From assembly GCF_003353175.1 (NCBI RefSeq), contig NZ_QHKS01000036.1, forward strand, positions 1 through 64,000: a DNA stretch of 64,000 nt. The letters are read 5' to 3'. Each line of letters begins with the position of its first letter. The first letter of the stretch is position 1. The notes below the pieces were generated by a model, which saw only the letters and a list, made by a program, of their open reading frames with translations, was not told where the DNA came from and made no database searches. Both the position numbers and the translations under genes were made by a program. Shown here one piece after another: positions 1 to 8,638 of this stretch. The DNA is from Paraburkholderia lacunae. GTDB taxonomy: Bacteria; Pseudomonadota; Gammaproteobacteria; Burkholderiales; Burkholderiaceae.

Positions 1-426
1 GACGCCCAGCGCCTCGGCCATTGTCCCAAGCCAGCGCGTGACGTTCGCGAGGCTGATCACGTAGTTGCCGTGATTCTTGAAGTTATCCGGCAGCGCCCAG
101 ACCGGCACGCTCTTCGAGCCGGTTTCGGTCAGGAAGAGGAAACGGTCCTCGGTCACCTCGACCGTCAGCGGCGCGCCTTTTTCCTTCCAGTCGGGAATCA
201 GTTCGGTGATCGCGCGCGGATCCATGACCGCGCCCGAGAGGATGTGAGCCCCGATCTCCGAGCCTTTTTCCAGTACGCAGACGCCAATCTCGACGCCTTT
301 TTCAGCCGCCAGCTGCTTCAGGCGGATCGCTGCGGACAGCCCGGCCGGGCCGCCGCCGACGATCACCACGTCGTATTCCATCGACTCGCGCGGACCGTAC
401 TGCTCAATGAGACTTGCGGGGGTCAT
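1..426 (-). CDS. Electron-transfer flavoprotein:ubiquinone oxidoreductase (N-terminal part, cut by window edge)
   Basis: The first 142 residues are present, starting at an ATG at 426 preceded by GAGG. The protein passes electrons from acyl-CoA dehydrogenases, via ETF, to ubiquinone at the inner membrane. An FAD-binding dinucleotide fold is visible at about residues 17-35 (YDVVIVGGGPAGLSAAIRL), followed by VLEKGSEIGAHILSGAVMDP, which is typical of ETF-QO. The C-terminal iron-sulphur and membrane-binding parts lie outside the window. It fits the beta-oxidation-like genes elsewhere in the window. The assignment is by recognised family pattern; a general FAD monooxygenase is much less likely. Confidence 0.88.
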   Translation of the reverse strand, partial: MTPASLIEQYGPRESMEYDVVIVGGGPAGLSAAIRLKQLAAEKGVEIGVCVLEKGSEIGAHILSGAVMDPRAITELIPDWKEKGAPLTVEVTEDRFLFLTETGSKSVPVWALPDNFKNHGNYVISLANVTRWLGTMAEALGV

Positions 427-613
427 TGATGCTCCTCTTACCGTTAGAATGCTTTTTTCGGGATCGTATTGTGGGCGATCGATTCCTGCACTGCAACCAA
501 ATGAACAGAGATTAGCACGATCGTTCTATTTTGTGATGCGGTATTGACCCGTACTGATGGTCTTACCGCACCTGTCAACCGCATCTGCACTACAACCGAA
601 CAAGGGAACGACA

Positions 614-1390
614 ATGGGCCGTTCGATCAATCTGGAAGGCAAGGTCGCGCTGATTACAGGCGCCTCGAGCGGGTTGGGAAAGCGCTTTGCTCAGGTGTTG
701 TCGCAAGCGGGCGCCAAGGTCGTGCTGGCAAGCCGCCGCACCGAGCGTTTGAAGGAGTTGCGCGCCGAGATCGAGGCGTCCGGCGGCGCGGCGCATGTGG
801 TCTCGCTGGACGTGACGGATTATCAGAGCATCAAGGCAGCGGTCGCTCACGCGGAAACCGAAGCGGGCACGATCGACATTCTGGTGAACAATTCAGGCGT
901 ATCGACCACGCAAAAGCTCACGGAGGTCACGCCGGCGGATTTCGAATACGTGTTCGATACCAACACGCGCGGCGCGTTTTTCGTCGCTCAGGAAGTTGCC
1001 AAGCGCATGATCATGCGCGGCAACAACGCGCAGAAGCCGTCGTACCGGATCATCAATATCGCGTCGATGGCGGGCTTGCGCGTGCTGCCTCAGATCGGCC
1101 TGTACTCGATCAGCAAGGCGGCCGTCGTCCATATGACGAAGGCCATGGCGCTGGAATGGGGCAAGCACGGCATCAACGTGAACGCGATCTGCCCAGGCTA
1201 TATCGATACCGAGATCAACCATCACCACTGGTCGACCGAACAGGGGCAGAAGCTGGTGTCGATGCTCCCGCGTCATCGCGTCGGCAAGCCGGAGGATCTG
1301 GACGGCCTGTTGCTGCTGCTGGCGGCGGACGAGTCGCAGTTCATCAACGGCTCGGTGATCGCCGCCGACGACGGTTTCGGACTGGCCTGA
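614..1390 (+). CDS. Short-chain dehydrogenase/reductase (SDR family)
   Basis: The product is 258 aa, the normal length of a classical SDR. The NAD(P)-binding motif TGASSGLG is at residues 15-22, NNSG follows near residue 95, and the catalytic Tyr-x3-Lys (YSISK) is near residue 170, preceded by the Ser of IINIASMAG. Substrate is not predictable from sequence; 3-oxoacyl reductase or 3-hydroxyacyl dehydrogenase activity is plausible given the thioesterase gene 188 bp downstream on the same strand. The ATG at 614 was chosen because AGGGA precedes it; an upstream in-frame start at 557 would add 19 residues without homology character. Confidence 0.85.
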   Translation: MGRSINLEGKVALITGASSGLGKRFAQVLSQAGAKVVLASRRTERLKELRAEIEASGGAAHVVSLDVTDYQSIKAAVAHAETEAGTIDILVNNSGVSTTQKLTEVTPADFEYVFDTNTRGAFFVAQEVAKRMIMRGNNAQKPSYRIINIASMAGLRVLPQIGLYSISKAAVVHMTKAMALEWGKHGINVNAICPGYIDTEINHHHWSTEQGQKLVSMLPRHRVGKPEDLDGLLLLLAADESQFINGSVIAADDGFGLA

Positions 1391-1578
1391 ACTCGGCTTG
1401 TGCCGCTTTGCGCGCCTTTGTACGGCTCAGCGCCGCCGCGGATCGGCGCACGCCCGAAGATGCGGTTTCATGCGCACGGGTCTTTCCGCACGGCGAGGAC
1501 CCACGCGATCGTACCTATCCTTGCAGCACCGGCTCACATGCCGGTTTTAACCTCGTTTCAACCCGCAAAAGAAGTGCG

Positions 1579-2010
1579 ATGAGCGATTTTCACGCAGTTT
1601 TCGAGATGTCGATGCCGATCCGCTGGGGCGACATGGACGCATTCGGCCACGTGAACAACACGGTCTATTTCCGTTACATGGAGCAGGTGCGGATTTCCTG
1701 GTTCGAGCAACTGGGTCTCGCCGGCAGCAACGCTGACGGGCAAGGGCCGGTAATCGTCAATGCGTCGATGGAGTTTCTCAAGCAGCTGCACTATCCCGGC
1801 GACGTGATCGGCCGGATGACGGTGGCCACGCCCGGCCGCAGCAGCTTCGACACGGCTTTCGAGCTCGTGCGCGCCGACGACCCCGGCACCGTCTATGCGC
1901 GCGGCGCCGCGCGCTGCGTGTGGATCGACTACGCGGCAGGCAAGGCGGTGCCGGTACCCGATCTGTTGCGCGCGACGATCGAGCGCGGCGCGCTGGTCAG
2001 AGCGGCTTGA
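1579..2010 (+). CDS. Acyl-CoA thioesterase, 4HBT hot-dog family
   Basis: A 143-aa single hot-dog domain protein. The N-terminal signature WGDMDAFGHVNNTVYFRYME (residues 16-35) is characteristic of the 4-hydroxybenzoyl-CoA thioesterase/YbgC group and carries the conserved aspartate used in thioester hydrolysis. It probably releases free acid from short or medium acyl-CoA in the cytoplasm. It lies downstream of the SDR in the same direction. The exact acyl group is unknown. The ATG at 1579 gives the usual family length. Confidence 0.85.
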   Translation: MSDFHAVFEMSMPIRWGDMDAFGHVNNTVYFRYMEQVRISWFEQLGLAGSNADGQGPVIVNASMEFLKQLHYPGDVIGRMTVATPGRSSFDTAFELVRADDPGTVYARGAARCVWIDYAAGKAVPVPDLLRATIERGALVRAA

Positions 2011-2077
2011 TAGCCAAAAATAGCCCGATCCGCCCACCGTCCGGCAGTGTTGCAGGCGGCGCCACGGCGGCCGCGCC

Positions 2078-2623
2078 TCAGTGCCCGAGCAGACGCTGCA
2101 ACAGCTCGGTGGCGTTACCCGTATCGTATTTGCGCATCAGCCGTGCGCGGTAGACATCGACCGTGCGCGGGCTGATAGCCAGCGCACGTCCGATCTGTTT
2201 GCTGGTTTTGCCGGTCACCAGCTGTGCGGCGATTTCCCTTTCGCGCGGCGTCAACTCGACCGCGACGCGCCGGGTGGCGCTCAGATCCTCGAAGGTCCAG
2301 ACGCCGACTGCGTGCGGGTCGGCGCGCCGCTGCGCGCGGCCTGTCACATGACACCAGAATAATTCCCCGTTGGCCCGCTTCATGATGCGGTCGTCCGCGT
2401 AACTGCCTTGCGCGGTCATGATCGGCGGAATCCGCGCGCCGATCCGCTCGAATTCGTCCTCGGACGGATACAGCACCTGGAACGACTGGCCGAGCAGCGC
2501 CTCGCGCGGACAGCCGAATATCGACGCCAACTCGTCGTTGCAGTCTTCGATGATTCGTTCGCGCGACAGCACGAGTCCGATCGGGGCGAGTTGAAACGCG
2601 GTTTGGTAATCCAGGGCGGGCAT
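2078..2623 (-). CDS. PAS domain-containing LuxR-type transcriptional regulator
   Basis: The 181-aa protein has an N-terminal PAS domain (about residues 8-115, with a recognisable ..ELFWCHVTGRA.. strand) and a C-terminal LuxR/GerE helix-turn-helix (about 120-180: LTPREREIAAQLVTGKTSKQIGRAL and SPRTVDVYRARLMRKY). No receiver domain is present, so a small ligand or redox signal rather than phosphorylation is likely. It is divergent from scoAB and is the obvious candidate to regulate it; that link is inference from position. The ATG at 2623 fits the start of the PAS domain. A longer in-frame reading to 2917 runs through the repeat at 2746-2805 and is not favoured. Confidence 0.85.
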   Translation of the reverse strand: MPALDYQTAFQLAPIGLVLSRERIIEDCNDELASIFGCPREALLGQSFQVLYPSEDEFERIGARIPPIMTAQGSYADDRIMKRANGELFWCHVTGRAQRRADPHAVGVWTFEDLSATRRVAVELTPREREIAAQLVTGKTSKQIGRALAISPRTVDVYRARLMRKYDTGNATELLQRLLGH

Positions 2624-2934
2624 GGTCAGGCGGCAAGTACTTATGTATTTTTGCGTATTGTGCCGTACAGCGCGCCCAGCGTAATCTTTCGGGCACATCA
2701 CAACGCGGCGAAGCCGTCCGCGGCGGTCATCGGCGCCAATTGTCAGGTCGACCCCGGCCAGGTCACTCCGGGTCAAGTCACCCCCGGTCAGCCCACCCCG
2801 GCGGGCAATCCTGGCAATCTGAGCGCACGGCCGGCCGCGGATGACTAGAATGACGTGTCGGGCCAGGGCTCGCCGAACGTCATACCCAGCCGCAACAATC
2901 CGGTTTCGGGTTTCCATAAAGGAAGGGACAAACG
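2624..2934. promoter_or_regulatory. Divergent intergenic region between PAS-LuxR regulator and scoA, with short tandem repeat
   Basis: No gene is recognised here. Next to the regulator start lies an AT-rich stretch, TACTTATGTATTTTTGCGTA at 2638-2657, which stands out from the GC-rich surroundings and is a candidate promoter or operator. Farther on, 2746-2805 contains four degenerate 15-bp units (for example GGTCACTCCGGGTCA and AGTCACCCCCGGTCA). A GGAAGGGAC ribosome-binding site precedes scoA. Which promoter serves which gene is not determined. Confidence 0.45.
2746..2805. repeat. Degenerate 15-bp tandem repeat, four units
   Basis: Units start at 2746, 2761, 2776 and 2791. The middle two, GGTCACTCCGGGTCA and AGTCACCCCCGGTCA, are most alike; the outer two match partially. 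Each unit is 15 bp (five codons), so on the minus strand the array reads as pentapeptide-like LTGGD/LTRSD/LAGVD, but there is no other sign that it is translated. Confidence 0.6.
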
Positions 2935-3639
2935 ATGAACAAGGTCTATCCAGGCGCGGCTGAAGCGCTGAAAGACATCGTCAAGGACGGGCAGACGTTT
3001 GCCGTCGGCGGCTTCGGGCTGTGCGGCATACCGGAAGCGCTGATTGCGGCACTGCGCGATGCCGGCGTCAAAGGCATCACCTGCATCAGCAACAATGCGG
3101 GCGTTGACGGTTTCGGCCTCGGCCTGCTGCTCGAAACGCGGCAGATCAAGAAAATGATCTCGTCGTACGTCGGCGAGAACAAGGAGTTCGAACGCCAGTA
3201 TCTGGCCGGCGAACTCGAGCTCGAATTCACGCCGCAAGGCACGCTCGCCGAGAAGCTGCGCGCCGGCGGTTCGGGCATTCCGGCGTTCTTCACGAATACC
3301 GGCTATGGCACGCTGATCGCCGAGGGCAAGGAAACCCGCCAGTTCGGCGAGAACCACTACGTGCTCGAACATTCCCTGACCGCCGACGTCGCGCTCGTCA
3401 AGGCCTGGAAAGCCGACAAGTCGGGCAACCTGATCTATCGCCGCACGGCGCGCAACTTCAACCCGATGTGCGCGATGGCCGGCAGGATTACCGTCGCCGA
3501 AGTCGAGGAAATCGTCGAAGTGGGCGAACTCGACCCGGACGCGATCCATACGCCGGGTGTCTTCGTGCAGCGCATCGTGCTCAATGCGCATCCGGAAAAA
3601 CGCATCGAACAACGCGTCGTTCGCGCGAAAGGAGACTGA
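2935..3639 (+). CDS. scoA: 3-oxoacid CoA-transferase subunit A
   Basis: The 234-aa subunit A transfers CoA from succinyl-CoA to a 3-oxoacid such as acetoacetate; with subunit B it lets ketone bodies or beta-ketoacids enter central metabolism. The N-terminal GGFGLCGIPEALI loop (about residues 24-36) and SNNAGVDGFGLGLLLE are typical of class I CoA-transferase alpha subunits. It starts 2 bp before the end of no other gene and is followed after 2 bp by subunit B, so the two are translated together. A 3-oxoadipate CoA-transferase (PcaI) is related, but the sequence resembles ScoA more closely. Confidence 0.92.
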   Translation: MNKVYPGAAEALKDIVKDGQTFAVGGFGLCGIPEALIAALRDAGVKGITCISNNAGVDGFGLGLLLETRQIKKMISSYVGENKEFERQYLAGELELEFTPQGTLAEKLRAGGSGIPAFFTNTGYGTLIAEGKETRQFGENHYVLEHSLTADVALVKAWKADKSGNLIYRRTARNFNPMCAMAGRITVAEVEEIVEVGELDPDAIHTPGVFVQRIVLNAHPEKRIEQRVVRAKGD

Positions 3640-3641
3640 TC

Positions 3642-4283
3642 ATGGCATGGACTCGTGACGAAATGGCCGCGCGCGCGGCGCGGGAATTGCAGGACGGCTT
3701 TTACGTGAACCTCGGCATCGGCCTGCCGACGCTGGTGGCGAACCACGTGCCGCCGGATGTCGAAGTGTGGCTGCAGTCGGAAAACGGCCTGCTCGGCATT
3801 GGCCCGTCGCCGACCGAAGACGAAGTGGATGCCGACCTGATCAACGCCGGCAAGCAGACGGTGACCACGCTGCCCGGCTCGTCGATTTTTTCGTCGGCGG
3901 ATTCGTTCGCGATGATCCGCGGCGGCCACATCAACCTGGCGATTCTCGGGGCAATGCAGATCAGCAAGAAGGGCGATCTGGCGAACTGGATGATCCCGGG
4001 CAAGATGATCAAGGGCATGGGCGGCGCGATGGACCTGGTGGCGGGCGTCAAGCGCGTGGTCGTGCTGATGGAGCACGTCGCAAAGGGCGACCAGCACAAG
4101 ATTCTGGAGGAATGCACGCTGCCTTTGACGGGCGTGGGCGTGGTCGATCAGATCATCACCGACCTCGGCGTGATCGAGGTGACGGACGACGGCCTGAAGG
4201 TGACTGAGCTGGCGCCGGGAGTCAGCGTCGAGGAAATCAAGGCGAAGACTGGCGCGCCGCTCGATGTGAGCGCGGTGAGCTGA
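3642..4283 (+). CDS. scoB: 3-oxoacid CoA-transferase subunit B
   Basis: The 213-aa subunit B carries the catalytic glutamate in the SENGLLGIGP motif (residues about 46-55), which forms the glutamyl-CoA thioester intermediate. GIGLPTLVANHVP and GGHINLAILGAMQ are family signatures. It lies 2 bp after scoA with GAAAGGAGA as ribosome-binding site, and a terminator hairpin follows at 4338. The two genes form a simple operon, probably under the divergent PAS-LuxR regulator. Confidence 0.92.
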   Translation: MAWTRDEMAARAARELQDGFYVNLGIGLPTLVANHVPPDVEVWLQSENGLLGIGPSPTEDEVDADLINAGKQTVTTLPGSSIFSSADSFAMIRGGHINLAILGAMQISKKGDLANWMIPGKMIKGMGGAMDLVAGVKRVVVLMEHVAKGDQHKILEECTLPLTGVGVVDQIITDLGVIEVTDDGLKVTELAPGVSVEEIKAKTGAPLDVSAVS

Positions 4284-4337
4284 ATGGTGCTGTGAGCGGC
4301 CCCGGTCCATGTGACCGGCGCGGCAGGCTTGATCCGA

Positions 4338-4371
4338 AGCGGGCGAGGCGTGAGTCTCGCCCGCTTTGTTT
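4338..4371 (+). terminator. Rho-independent terminator after scoAB
   Basis: A perfect 10-bp stem AGCGGGCGAG / CTCGCCCGCT with an 8-nt loop is followed by TTGTTT. It lies 55 bp after the scoB stop. Confidence 0.75.
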
Positions 4372-4522
4372 CATGCGGCGCGTGTTTGTTCCGGGTCGCT
4401 CGTCCTAAGCCGTTCGGCCGATCCTTGCCGCGCGGCAAAGCGGTTTACAATCGTTTGCAGCCTGGACGCTCATTCATCCGCTCTGCCTTTGGACCGCGCA
4501 GCGCTTTTGCAAGGAATCCCCG

Positions 4523-5434
4523 ATGACCGCAACGTTTGCTTCCGCCGCCGAGCGGCCCGCGCCACGCCAACGTTATGTGCAGTGCGCGAGTCCCGCCGGT
4601 TTGCATCGTATTGCCTACACCGAGTGGGGCGATCCGGCCAATCCGCGCGTGCTGGTCTGCGTGCATGGCTTGACGCGCTCGGGGCGCGATTTCGACCGCC
4701 TCGCGGCGGAATTCGCCGCCACCTATCGCGTGGTGTGTCCGGATGTGGCGGGGCGGGGCTTGTCATCGTGGCTCGCCAACCCCAACTTCTATGGCGTGCC
4801 GCAATACGTTGCCGACACGGTCACGCTGATCGCGCGCCTGAACGTCGAAACGGTGGACTGGTTCGGCACCTCGATGGGCGGCCTGATCGGCCTCGCGCTT
4901 GCCGGTCTGCCGGAAACACCGATCGGCAAGATGCTGCTGAACGACGTCGGTCCGCATCTGGAGCCGCAGGCCGTTCAGCGCATCGGTGACTATCTCGGCA
5001 AGCCGGTGCGTTTCGAAACGCTGCAGCAAGGCATCGACTACGCCGCGTTGCTCGCGCAGACCTTCGGCCCGCTCACGCCGGACGAATGGCGTGAGATCAA
5101 CACGCCGCTTTTGCGCGAGCAGGACGGCGGCTGGCAATTCCGCTACGACCCGCGTATCGCGCAGCCGTTTGCCGCAACCAACGAAGAGGCGACGAAACTC
5201 GGCGAGGCCGCGCTATGGCATTCGCTGGCGACATTCCAAGGGCCGGTGCTGGTGGTGCGCGGCGAGCAATCGGATCTCCTGTCGCGTGAAACCGTGGCGA
5301 AGATGGTCGAGACCGGGCGCGCGGCATCGAGCGTGGAAATCGCCGGCGTCGGGCATGCGCCGGCGTTTCTGTCGGCCGATCAGATCGGCATCGCGAGGCA
5401 GTTCTTTATCGGCCCGGCCGCTAACGCGTCATAA
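4523..5434 (+). CDS. Alpha/beta hydrolase
   Basis: The 303-aa protein is a single alpha/beta hydrolase fold enzyme. It shows the HG oxyanion motif (VCVHGLTRSG, about residues 47-56), the nucleophile elbow GTSMGG (about 114-119) and a C-terminal catalytic histidine in GVGHAP. No signal peptide is seen, so it is cytoplasmic. The natural substrate (ester, lactone or amide) cannot be deduced; neighbours are an unrelated CoA-transferase operon and a RidA gene 83 bp downstream. Confidence 0.8.
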   Translation: MTATFASAAERPAPRQRYVQCASPAGLHRIAYTEWGDPANPRVLVCVHGLTRSGRDFDRLAAEFAATYRVVCPDVAGRGLSSWLANPNFYGVPQYVADTVTLIARLNVETVDWFGTSMGGLIGLALAGLPETPIGKMLLNDVGPHLEPQAVQRIGDYLGKPVRFETLQQGIDYAALLAQTFGPLTPDEWREINTPLLREQDGGWQFRYDPRIAQPFAATNEEATKLGEAALWHSLATFQGPVLVVRGEQSDLLSRETVAKMVETGRAASSVEIAGVGHAPAFLSADQIGIARQFFIGPAANAS

Positions 5435-5517
5435 TATGCAGTTGCGTGCCGCGTCCTCGACGGCGCGCAATGTGGAACGCATCTTCGATCAACGCTCAAT
5501 CAACCTCAGGATTCTTC

Positions 5518-5871
5518 ATGGCAGTCATTCGTCACCACGTCGGCAAGCGCCTCTCGGAAATCGCCGTGCACAACGGCACCGTGTACCTCGCCGGCCAGAT
5601 CGCCGAAGACGCGGATCAGGACATCACGGGTCAGACGCGCGAAGTGCTCGGCCACATCGACCGTCTGCTGGCTGAAGTGAACAGCGACAAAGCGCACTTG
5701 CTGTCGGTGCAGATCTTCATTTCGGACATGGCGCACTTCGCCGGCATGAACGCCGTGTGGGACGAATGGGTCGCACAAGGCGCCACGCCGCCGCGCGCCA
5801 CCGTCGAAGCCAAGCTCGCGAACCCGAAGTGCCTCGTCGAAGTGGTCGTGGTCGCTGCGCAGCGCAGCTAA
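5518..5871 (+). CDS. RidA/YjgF/YER057c family protein
   Basis: The 117-aa protein has the Rid fold: VHNGTVYLAGQIAED near the N-terminus, and the C-terminal PPRATVEAKLANPKCLVEVVVVA with the conserved arginine that binds the carboxylate of enamine/imine intermediates. Archetypal RidA hydrolyses 2-aminoacrylate made by PLP enzymes; this member resembles the RidA-like subgroups, so a different imine substrate is possible. It precedes relA by 62 bp on the same strand. The ATG at 5518 fits the family N-terminus. Confidence 0.85.
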   Translation: MAVIRHHVGKRLSEIAVHNGTVYLAGQIAEDADQDITGQTREVLGHIDRLLAEVNSDKAHLLSVQIFISDMAHFAGMNAVWDEWVAQGATPPRATVEAKLANPKCLVEVVVVAAQRS

Positions 5872-5933
5872 GCCGTTGTTGTTTCTGTTGTTGAAATTCC
5901 GTTGATCCGTCCCGCCTCGCGGCACGCCGCACC

Positions 5934-8180
5934 ATGACTACCGAAACATCTGTTCCACCCGCGCCAACGCCTCTTCCTTCCTTCGACGAAGCGATGGCGT
6001 TCGTGCGCGAACATGCGGGCGAGGTGCGACTGTCCTCGGGCGAGTTGCTGGCGGATCATGCGGCGGGAACGGCGTCGATCATGCGCACGCTCAACGTCGA
6101 TCCGCCGGCGGTGCTGGCGGCGGCGCTGTTCGCGCTGACGCCGCATCTGCAAGAACCGGAGCGCGTGATCGCCGACAACTTCGGCGAAGAGGTTGCGCAA
6201 CTTGTCGGCGACGTGCGCAAGTTGCTGCGCCTCGGCACAGTGAGCTTGCGCGCCGCGCAGAATGCCATTCCCGAAGCCGGGCGTGACGCGCAAGCGGCGC
6301 GCCGCCAGCAGGTCGAGGCGCTGCGCAAGATGCTGCTCGCGTTCGCGCAAGACATTCGCGTGGTGCTGATCCGGCTCGCGTCGCGGCTGCAATCGCTGCG
6401 TTATTACGCGGCGGCGAAAGTGACGCCGTCGCCGGACGTGGCACGCGAGACGCTCGATATTTATGCGCCGCTCGCCAATCGTCTCGGTATCTGGCAACTG
6501 AAGTGGGAGCTCGAAGACCTCGCGTTCCGCTTCGAAGAACCTGCCACCTACAAGCGTATCGCCAAGCTGCTCGACGAGAAGCGTGTCGAGCGCGAAAGCT
6601 ATGTTGCGCAGGCAATCGAGCGCTTGCAGCAGGAGCTGGCTGCCGCGCATATTCGCGCGGAAGTGAGCGGCCGGCCAAAACATATCTACAGCATCTGGCG
6701 CAAGATGCGCGGCAAGGAGCTGGACTTCGCCGAGCTGTACGACGTGCGTGCGTTTCGCGTGATCGTGCCGGACATCAAGGATTGCTACACCGTGCTCGGC
6801 ATCGTGCACAACCTGTGGCAGCCGGTGCCGAAAGAATTCGATGACTACATCTCGCGGCCCAAGCCGAACGGCTATAAATCCTTGCACACGGTCGTGATCG
6901 GCGACGACGGCCGCGCGTTCGAAGTGCAGATCCGCACGCATGAAATGCATCAGTTCGCCGAGTACGGCGTGGCGGCGCACTGGCGCTACAAGGAAGCGGG
7001 CACGCGCGGCTACGGCGGCCAGTTCAGCGCCAATGAGAAGTACGACGAGAAGATTGCATGGCTGCGTCAGCTGCTCGCGTGGAAAGACGAAGTATCCGAA
7101 GGCGAGCACGGCGAGAAGCGCGCCGCGCAGCCGTGGGAGCAACTGCGCCAGGCCACGCTCGACGACGACCACATCTACGTGCTCACGCCGCAGGCGCGCG
7201 TGATTCCGTTGCCGCACGGCGCCACGCCAGTGGACTTCGCGTATCACCTGCATAGCGAACTCGGGCATCGTTGCCGAGGCGCGCGTGTCGACGGCACGAT
7301 GGTGCCGCTCAATACGCCGTTGCAAAACGGTCAGACGGTCGAGATCGTCGCGGTGAAAGAGGGTGGTCCTTCGCGCGACTGGCTCAACCCGCAGCTGGGT
7401 TATCTGCAGAGTCCGCGGGCACGGCAGAAAGTGCGCGCGTGGTTCAATGCGGTCGAAGTGCAGGAGCACATCGCGAGCGGCCGGGCGATGGTCGAAAAAA
7501 CCTTGCAGCGCGAGGGCAAGACATCGGTCAATCTCGATCAGCTTGCCGCGAAACTGGGCTTCAAGACCACCGACGATCTTTTCTCTGTGGTCGGCAAGGA
7601 AGAGTTCAGTCTGCGGCTCGTCGAGCAGGCGCTGCACGATGCGCCGCCGCCCGAGCCTGTTGTCGAAGCGCCGGAGCAGTTCGAGAAGCGCAGCAGCGGC
7701 GCGAGCGTCGCGCGCGGGGCTTCCACGGGCGTGCTGGTGGTCGGCGTCGACGCCTTGCTGACGCAATTGGCGCGCTGCTGCCGGCCTGCACCGCCCGATG
7801 AGATCAGCGGCTTTGTCACGCGTGGCAAGGGCATGTCGATTCATCGCAGCGATTGCCCGACTTTCCTGCGCATGGCTGAACGTGCGCCGGAGCGCGTGCT
7901 GCAAACCGCGTGGTCCGCGGACGTGATGAGCGGCCGCGGCCAGTCCGTCTATCCCGTCGACCTCAGCATCGAAGCAACGGATCGGCAAGGTCTGCTGCGC
8001 GATATCTCCGAAGTGTTCGCGCGCGAAAAGATGAACGTGATCGGCGTGAAGACGCAGACGCGTCGCAATGCCGCGTTCATGCAGTTCACTGTCGAGGTGT
8101 CGAGTGCCGCGCAGATTCAGCGCGCGTGCACGCTGCTCGGCGAAGTGACGGGCGTGATGCGCGCTTCGCGCAAGAATTGA
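5934..8180 (+). CDS. relA: GTP pyrophosphokinase RelA, (p)ppGpp synthetase
   Basis: The 748-aa long RSH protein makes the stringent-response alarmone (p)ppGpp on ribosomes carrying uncharged tRNA. Order: degenerate HD hydrolase region (about 35-180), synthetase (about 230-370, with GRPKHIYSIWRKM, YDVRAFRVIV and EVQIRTHEMHQFAEYGVAAHW), TGS (about 410-470, HVYVLTPQ-type), a conserved-cysteine/zinc region (LARCCRPAPPDEI) and a C-terminal ACT domain (STDRQGLLRDISEVF-like). The catalytic His-Asp of the hydrolase is not present (the expected position reads ALFALTPHL), which identifies RelA rather than bifunctional SpoT/Rel. It precedes tRNA-Val on the same strand. Confidence 0.93.
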   Translation: MTTETSVPPAPTPLPSFDEAMAFVREHAGEVRLSSGELLADHAAGTASIMRTLNVDPPAVLAAALFALTPHLQEPERVIADNFGEEVAQLVGDVRKLLRLGTVSLRAAQNAIPEAGRDAQAARRQQVEALRKMLLAFAQDIRVVLIRLASRLQSLRYYAAAKVTPSPDVARETLDIYAPLANRLGIWQLKWELEDLAFRFEEPATYKRIAKLLDEKRVERESYVAQAIERLQQELAAAHIRAEVSGRPKHIYSIWRKMRGKELDFAELYDVRAFRVIVPDIKDCYTVLGIVHNLWQPVPKEFDDYISRPKPNGYKSLHTVVIGDDGRAFEVQIRTHEMHQFAEYGVAAHWRYKEAGTRGYGGQFSANEKYDEKIAWLRQLLAWKDEVSEGEHGEKRAAQPWEQLRQATLDDDHIYVLTPQARVIPLPHGATPVDFAYHLHSELGHRCRGARVDGTMVPLNTPLQNGQTVEIVAVKEGGPSRDWLNPQLGYLQSPRARQKVRAWFNAVEVQEHIASGRAMVEKTLQREGKTSVNLDQLAAKLGFKTTDDLFSVVGKEEFSLRLVEQALHDAPPPEPVVEAPEQFEKRSSGASVARGASTGVLVVGVDALLTQLARCCRPAPPDEISGFVTRGKGMSIHRSDCPTFLRMAERAPERVLQTAWSADVMSGRGQSVYPVDLSIEATDRQGLLRDISEVFAREKMNVIGVKTQTRRNAAFMQFTVEVSSAAQIQRACTLLGEVTGVMRASRKN

Positions 8181-8269
8181 CGCGCGGGGGAGGCGGGCGG
8201 ATGTGAGCAGGCATTCGCCGGCACGCTTGAGCGTGCGAGTAGAAATTTAAAGTCGATGCATAAAAGTAC

Positions 8270-8298
8270 TTGCCAAGCGGTGTGGGGCTCCATATAAT
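8270..8298 (+). promoter_or_regulatory. Sigma-70 promoter of tRNA-Val
   Basis: TTGCCA (-35, 8270-8275) and TATAAT (-10, 8293-8298) are separated by 17 bp and lie 11 bp upstream of the tRNA. The -10 box is perfect. Confidence 0.75.
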
Positions 8299-8309
8299 CT
8301 CGTTTCTTC

Positions 8310-8386
8310 AGGCTCGTAGCTCAGCTGGTTAGAGCACCACCTTGACATGGTGGGGGTCGTTGGTTCGAGTCCAATCGAGCCTACCA
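8310..8386 (+). tRNA. tRNA-Val (anticodon GAC)
   Basis: A 77-nt cloverleaf folds completely: acceptor stem AGGCTCG/CGAGCCT, D arm, anticodon stem CCACC/GGTGG with loop TTGACAT (anticodon GAC, reading GUC and GUU), T arm with GTTCGAGTC, and an encoded CCA end. Confidence 0.95.
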
Positions 8387-8549
8387 ACGAAAGAGAAATT
8401 CCGGTTGTTCCGGGGTTTCGCAAGCTGCAGTAAGCGCCTCGGCGCAAAAAAGGCGAATACGGTTATGACACCGCGAACGTTGACCGAAACCACTTCGGAG
8501 CGACGCTAGTCGAGGACCAAGTTCGCCAATGTAGTTTGCAGAAAATGTG

Positions 8550-8585
8550 AATGCGGCCCCTCGAAAGCGGGGCCGCATTTTTTTT
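8550..8585 (+). terminator. Strong rho-independent terminator between tRNA-Val and thrS
   Basis: A perfect 11-bp stem AATGCGGCCCC / GGGGCCGCATT with an 8-nt loop is followed by eight T. It ends 54 bp before the thrS start; thrS therefore either has a promoter in the short gap or depends on read-through. Confidence 0.85.
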
Positions 8586-8638
8586 GGCTTATTTGATGGT
8601 TGTATGTGCCGCCGCCGGTCGGCACCACGGAGAACACA

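Noticed and set aside
544..2010. A 488-codon open frame covering the SDR and thioesterase genes
   Set aside because: Its first two thirds are an out-of-frame shadow of the SDR gene. Only the last 143 codons (from 1579) are a real gene, the thioesterase.
8221..8236. Hairpin GCACGC-TTGA-GCGTGC after relA as terminator
   Set aside because: The stem is only 6 bp and is not followed by a T-run.
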